From positions 25,544,382-25,608,381 of the forward strand of contig NC_092799.1 of assembly GCF_918797505.1 (NCBI RefSeq): a DNA stretch of 64,000 nt. The letters are read 5' to 3'. Both the position numbers and the translations under genes were made by a program. The notes beneath the pieces are model-generated. The model was not told where the DNA came from. It saw nothing but the letters and a program-made list of their open reading frames with translations, and ran no database searches. Of this stretch, positions 58,726 to 64,000 are shown piece by piece (position 1 is the first letter of the stretch; every line of letters starts with the position of its first letter). The DNA is from Bemisia tabaci. Lineage: Eukaryota > Arthropoda > Insecta > Hemiptera > Aleyrodidae.

Positions 58726-61700
58726 TTGTATTCTATTTTCTCTCGATTCATATTATTTTTTGTTGTCCAAAAATTCAAGCTAAAGGGTGAGAAATAATTA
58801 ATGACCGGCCATTATACCGTAAGTTCAGTTTATTGTAAAATGGGGAGCAAATGAGTCGGAGAAGCTTATGCTATTTTTATTTAATTGTATGATACATAGA
58901 ACTTGCGGTATATTGGTCAGGTGTTAAGTACTTCTCACATCTTGTAAAATACATGAACATTATGTAAACCATGCTTACGTAAGCTCAAATACATTTGACT
59001 GAATAAGTTTAGAATAGATTAAATTTTTACTTTACCTTAACTGACCATTTTTAAGAAAAATTCGGATCTTTTCATTGTTTTAAAGAAGACCTAGTGGTTT
59101 TAATGAGCTGCTTCAGACACAGGTACCAAACTTGAGAACTTAAAGCACTGATAAAGGTGCACAGAAGCATTATCACATGTAACGTGAGATAGTCTATCCA
59201 GAAAGTGGTTTCACACATCTGATATTTATTGGCTTAAATGTAATTTTATGGTCTTCCACGAATACTACACTCATTTTAGCGTTTGTTTATGAACCCTAAT
59301 AATGTGATGGAATTCAATTTGTGATATGTAATGATGCCCTTTGTTAAGTTATGTCTAAATAATGACGTATAATCATCAACTTTGATATTCTGTCTTGATT
59401 TCTGCCGTGTCAGCTTTCTTGAATCATAGAAGATATCCCGATTTTTCCTTCCTTACGCATACTTCTGAATTCAGTGTTTAATTGGAAACGTATGCTATGT
59501 ATTTTTTGAAGAAGCAAACAAACCAGAATACTTGTGTTTGATTCTCGGCAAAATTCATTCTTTAAAGTACAATCGATTGAGATGCGTTACTCATTTATTT
59601 GAAATACTTTATGAATGATTTTTTGGGTTAAATGTCAGTTGGTGTACACAAGGTTTGGAAATTCCACCATGGATGTATAAATCATTATTAAATGTAATTC
59701 TATCCCAAGCTCTTCATTGCTTGATCAACTTTGACTGCATTTTACAAAAGTAGACAAAAAAGATGGGAAAGGAAAACAAAATAAGGTCCCTCTCCCGGTG
59801 CTCTCCCCTCTTCAGGCTAAATGATCATTCTAAAGCCCCTTGGATTCTTCATGCTGAAATTCTTTCTCCTTTTTCTTATTCTCATGTGTTCTTGTTAGAG
59901 TTTTCTCTTATAGTTTTACTTTGTGATATTTTTGTTGGTAATTATTTTTTCATAGCCTGTACAAAATTACCTTTGTTTTGTTTGTGAAGAAGTCAGTGTT
60001 TATTTTATGTAAAAATTCTAAACAGTATTTGATGTAACAAATTAAACGGAATTAGGGTCGCTAGAAATGTTTAGGTTTTTGTGAATGCACGTGGGGGCAT
60101 AATTGCAGTAGTCTAAATTTTCAAGTCTACATTTTGGACAAAAATTATATATTTACAAGAAGTTTTGAATGCGCCATTTTTAAAATCCAACAGCCCAGCT
60201 TACAGAGAAATATAATTGGAGACCTATAATTTTGTGCTCTGTTGTAGTTTGCACCATTTAATGAAAAAAGACAAGTTCTTTCAGAAGTGAATTTCCTCAT
60301 CTGCCTCAATTTACTGTGAACTTATTTTTTATTATGTATATCTTTTGTCATTAATGTTCTGTACTCCTATTTCAGTCTATTTCGGTATCTGGTTTTCTAT
60401 CAGCTGTTACTTGCGAGTGCTGACAAAGCAATTTAGAGAGATGTTATGATGGGTCATGTTCTATTATCTGTCTGTACAACTCAGAAGCTAGGCACTTATG
60501 ACCCAATGCATCCTAAACCAAGAAATATGTTTATGAGACCTCTAATTTTTTGACTTGGAGGTTTTAGATGAAAGTCTATCACATAGTTACTAAAAAAACT
60601 TGTAATCCAGGCTTGTAAAAAAATGAGTGGATGTATGAGCAACAAATGACTTTTTACAAATGAGTCTCACAAGTCTCCAGCTTAATGATAATTAGATTTG
60701 TAACTGAAACTTTCTTTTCTCTGAATTGTGCTTCATACTTATGTAATACTTTCAACTTTTTAATGTAGATTAACTTTTACGCTTTACACTTAAACATAGT
60801 CTCTCCTCTCCTGTATGCAGGATTGCAGAGTTACTTCATTTTTCACTAGACTATTATTTTCTTCCATCCTCAAATTTTTTATTTTTAAGCTTAAATTCTT
60901 TCTAAGTGTACAAGAATCGGCTAAATTCGCTCAACTAACTTCTACTTTTTTTATACTTATTCTGCCTATTCTAGTTTCTGTATCCTTGATCAAATTTGTG
61001 TTTGATGAAGGAAAAACTGCGTGTAACTTTGTCAATGATTATTTTTTAATTAGTTCATTTTTAAGGGGGGATCAAATCGCCACCTTCCAGCCAAAAAATC
61101 AGCCATTTACGCTTGGATGCTATTTTGCTAGACATTTCAATATTGTTTTATTTTGTTTTTGAAAACTTTTGTCCATACTTTCTTGAAAATTTTAAGGATT
61201 TATCTTGAAAATGGGAATATTCGTAAATATATCTTCGTAGTGATTTTGTTCATTACTTTATTCATAAAAAATTGTAAAAGTTTCAGAAGTTCGGCAACAT
61301 ATTGTCTAAGTCCCAATGGTGTTTGCTCGTGATACTATGGCTGGAAGGTGATGAATTGTATTTAATCAATTTATGTATGTATCAAATATTTTTTGTAAGT
61401 TTCATTGCTGGTGATGAATTTTTTCACACCTGCTTCCATAAGTGATTTCAAATTATTATTCCTCTCCTCTCGAAGGATTGTGAGCCTATGATTTCCGCCT
61501 CCTGACTTAGTTTTCTTTTTTTTTCTACAAATGGAGTATTATATATAGTGTGCCTTATTAATTTTCTTTCCTCGTTGTCATGTTGAAAGACATTTACTTA
61601 AAGTAAAGGATTCACACCATTTGTTTTAAATTCTATTCGCCAATGTGGGCGAATGTTTATCCCTGCGACTTTTGATCTTAAATAACTGAAACAAATTTTT

Positions 61701-61758
61701 GTTTAAGTGTTTCTCTTTAATGCTCTAGTTTGATTTCTGAAAATTAAGGCAAATAAAC
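58726..61758 (+). other. Long 3' UTR of the disordered-protein gene (inferred)
   Basis: T-rich sequence after the TAG at 58725 with no credible gene on either strand. The strongest AATAAA candidate is at 61753-61758, followed by T-rich DNA. The ORFs at 59763-59987 and 60815-61162 are low-complexity and are not called. Confidence 0.4.
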
Positions 61759-63037
61759 ATCTGATTTTTTCTATTTTGATTAATTTTTTTTTTTTTTCAA
61801 CCTCTTACATAATTTATTTCAGAAATTTACCCAAAAAATGTACACATTTTTAGTTTTGTGTGTTGCATGATTGCTTGAGTTGAGAAATATATCTCCAATG
61901 CGACATTTCAAAATATCTCTTTATACCAATTAACCGAAATATCCATCGGAAATTTTCTGCTAATTTTTTTAAATAAGTAAAGCAAATTCCTAAGAAGCTT
62001 CAAAGAAAACTGTCAGGATCTTCTCTTTTAAGTAAAAAGAAATAAAACATAGGCAGAGATTTGCAATGTTGCAATCGGGGGCACACATTTTCAATTTGAA
62101 TTTTTTGTAAAAAATACATTTTAAACCAATTTGAACAATTTTTAGAATTCTGAAAAATTTTCATGTTAATTTTACATCCGCTTTACTTGAAAAATCCCAG
62201 AACGGGCTTCCTAATTCGTATTCTCAATAAGTACTTAGTTGATTAATTTTTGCCTAAGTCCCAAAACTTTCAATGCCACCAGGGCGGTTAGAGTAATAGC
62301 TATGACTATTAGAAAAGCTTTCACGAAACTCATAAATTCAAGAGCCCCTTTGAGAACTATTAATTTCAGGAGAGAGAAAACTTTCTTCATCTTTTTTCCC
62401 TTTTTTTTTCCTTCTTAATTTCAGTAAAAAAAATATAAAAAAAACTCTTTGATGAAAAAGGTCTGCTACGATTTTTAAACAAGTAAATTGCTAAGAAGAA
62501 AAAAAGTGATTGAAGGCTCATAAATAATTAGTTTCCTTATTGTATTTTCTTCTGGACGTTTTAATTGGTAGCGCCGACTTCGTAAATTGTTTTCCATGGG
62601 GAAAGATTAATTTAGGCGCCTTGCATGGGAGGCGCTGTGCTAGGTGCTGTCTTTCTGAAGTTCCCCTTCAATTTTGCCACATAGGCAACGAATATACCAG
62701 GGAGTGTGAATCATCTATTCGGAAAGCACTTATATAGATCCAAGAAAATTTAAATACGATACGAACTTCCAAACGATATTGTTTAACCTATAGGCAGTCG
62801 TTGCCTACCTGAAGGTCGCCTTCAATTTTCCTGCATAGGCTACGTGCCTATCTGAAAGCACGAATCGTTTAGTCCTGTTTTCTGCCAGAAGAGAGAGTGA
62901 GAAGCCATTTTATTGATTGGACAAATTTCAACCCAGAACATGACAGGTTCAAACATTCATTCACCATCTTTTTCTCGAAATTTCATTTTCTGAACTGTAG
63001 GTATGCTTCAAAACGGCTCAATTTTATTCAAGTGAAA

Positions 63038-63040
<3 letters not shown>
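61759..63040. other. Spacer, no gene seen
   Basis: AT-rich sequence with no splice-linked exon. Two similar phrases, TTTGCCACATAGGCAACG near 62674 and TTTCCTGCATAGGCTACG near 62836, and the repeated AGTTCCCCTTC/GGTCGCCTTC context suggest an old duplication. Confidence 0.4.
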
Positions 63041-63080
<40 letters not shown>

Positions 63081-63263
63081 TTCAAATAGCCCACAAGGGC
63101 TAATCCTGCGCTTCAATCCCGTCCCCCCTCCGTCCCTAACAACCAGTCCCAGGCAACCATTGTTTGACCATCAAACTCGGGTCGCCTGGCCGGGAATCGA
63201 ACCCGGGACCACCCGATCGTAGAGCTAGCGCTACACCGCTACAACCACTACACCACCTTAGGA
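63041..63263 (-). mobile_element. tRNA-derived SINE with poly(A)
   Basis: On the minus strand: a tRNA-like head with box A TGGTGTAGTGG (63255-63245) and box B GGTTCGATTCC (63203-63193), a unique body, then GGATTAGCCCTTGTGGGCTA, TTTGAAGTT and about 37 A (poly(T) on the given strand, ending 63077). The promoter boxes look intact. The 3' tail is shared with the LINE at 10527-11389. The tRNA of origin is not determined. Confidence 0.85.
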
Positions 63264-64000
63264 GGCCGACAAACCCCTCCTTTTTGTCCCTTCTTCCAGC
63301 CAAAATATCCGCAATAAAACTCTTTGTATCGTTTTGAGACCTACCATAAATGGAAACATGGAGGTGATCATTTCTCCAAAGATCTAACGCAGCCTCTGAG
63401 ATGGAAAACGGAAGAAAGAATCACTGGTGACCGAAGAAAATGAGAGACTTTAACCCTTAGATGTCCAAGCTCGGCAGATTGACTCGCGGCTTTCTAAAAA
63501 CACGTGCCTTGCGGGTTGTATGGGCAGGTGCATACGAGCTTTAGACATGTACATCGTCAAAAATAATCAGGCATTAAATTGAAAAAAAAAAGGAAAAAAT
63601 TGAGTGTCAGGGAATTTCTCTGGGCGACTACCTCTAGAAAGCCTAAGTCGGGTCAAATTGACCCAAAATCTTTTCTGGGAGAGTTATTGGGCCATTACAC
63701 AGGAGCTTTACGTATAGATCTACTTAATACATCCTAGAGGAGACTTCATTAGCACCATTGAGCGGCGGAGCATTGCGAATTTACTCCTCGCCCCTTCGCG
63801 CCTTCAATTTTGCATATGCAACACGGACATTCGTTAAGCACGAACAGTTGTATCTCTGCGCCGTCATGAACGCGTTTCCTTTTCCTTGCTCTGTTTCCAT
63901 CGTGTGTTTGCCTTATTTTTAGTGATGTTTCAAGGAATGCGTGAGCAACACAGAAGACGTGATCCGGCCTCGTTTTTTAACTTTTCTCCGAAATATGAGC
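63264..64000. other. Right end, no gene seen
   Basis: Mixed-composition sequence without a credible ORF, splice-linked exon or repeat edge. Nothing further can be supported. Confidence 0.4.

Noticed and set aside
63193..63263. A tRNA gene on the minus strand
   Set aside because: Boxes A and B are present, but the sequence continues into a unique body and a poly(A) tail, and the cloverleaf stems do not all pair. It is the head of a SINE.

Overview
The window is animal nuclear DNA, AT-rich, with spliced protein genes, GT-AG introns from about 0.1 to 4 kb, and many small DNA transposons in introns and spacers. The gene content (a FAM210-like protein, a TRUB2-like pseudouridine synthase, a C2H2 zinc-finger protein) and the transposon types fit an arthropod, most likely an insect. 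A hemipteroid insect is my guess, but nothing in the sequence fixes the order. All exon models were built by eye from splice sites and reading-frame continuity, without transcript evidence.

Layout. 1-1386: downstream flank. 1387-3953 (-): FAM210-like mitochondrial membrane protein, 3 coding exons. 4557-5770: a MITE, then a CCAAT-rich presumed promoter and 5' exon region. 8685-19702 (+): a 412-residue arginine/serine-rich protein in 8 coding exons; its introns hold a fresh LTR element with a LINE nested inside it, plus several MITEs. 20-25 kb: spacer with a few unassigned ORFs. 25284-28628 (+): a six-finger C2H2 protein, 5 exons. 29298-31204 (-): a low-complexity, repeat-rich protein convergent with the zinc-finger gene; its 3' end has decayed into in-frame stops. 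32.6-38.2 kb: nested mobile elements, including a 1.2-kb near-perfect palindrome. 39347-46019 (-): TRUB2-like gene, 5 exons. 46476-58725 (+): a 1008-residue disordered protein, 5 exons, head-to-head with TRUB2. 58.7-61.8 kb: its long 3' UTR. 63.0-63.3 kb: a tRNA-derived SINE.

How the parts relate. FAM210 and TRUB2 families are both mitochondrial, and the arginine/serine-rich protein looks nuclear and RNA-related; there is no operon-like link. The two divergent pairs (FAM210/RS protein and TRUB2/disordered protein) probably share promoter regions. The most notable points are the loss of the TruB catalytic aspartate in the TRUB2-like protein, the palindrome inserted in a MITE, a SINE that shares its 3' tail with the LINE in the same window, a nearly intact non-autonomous LTR element with a tRNA-Trp primer site, a hammerhead-ribozyme-like relic, and an open frame broken by three point-mutation stops.
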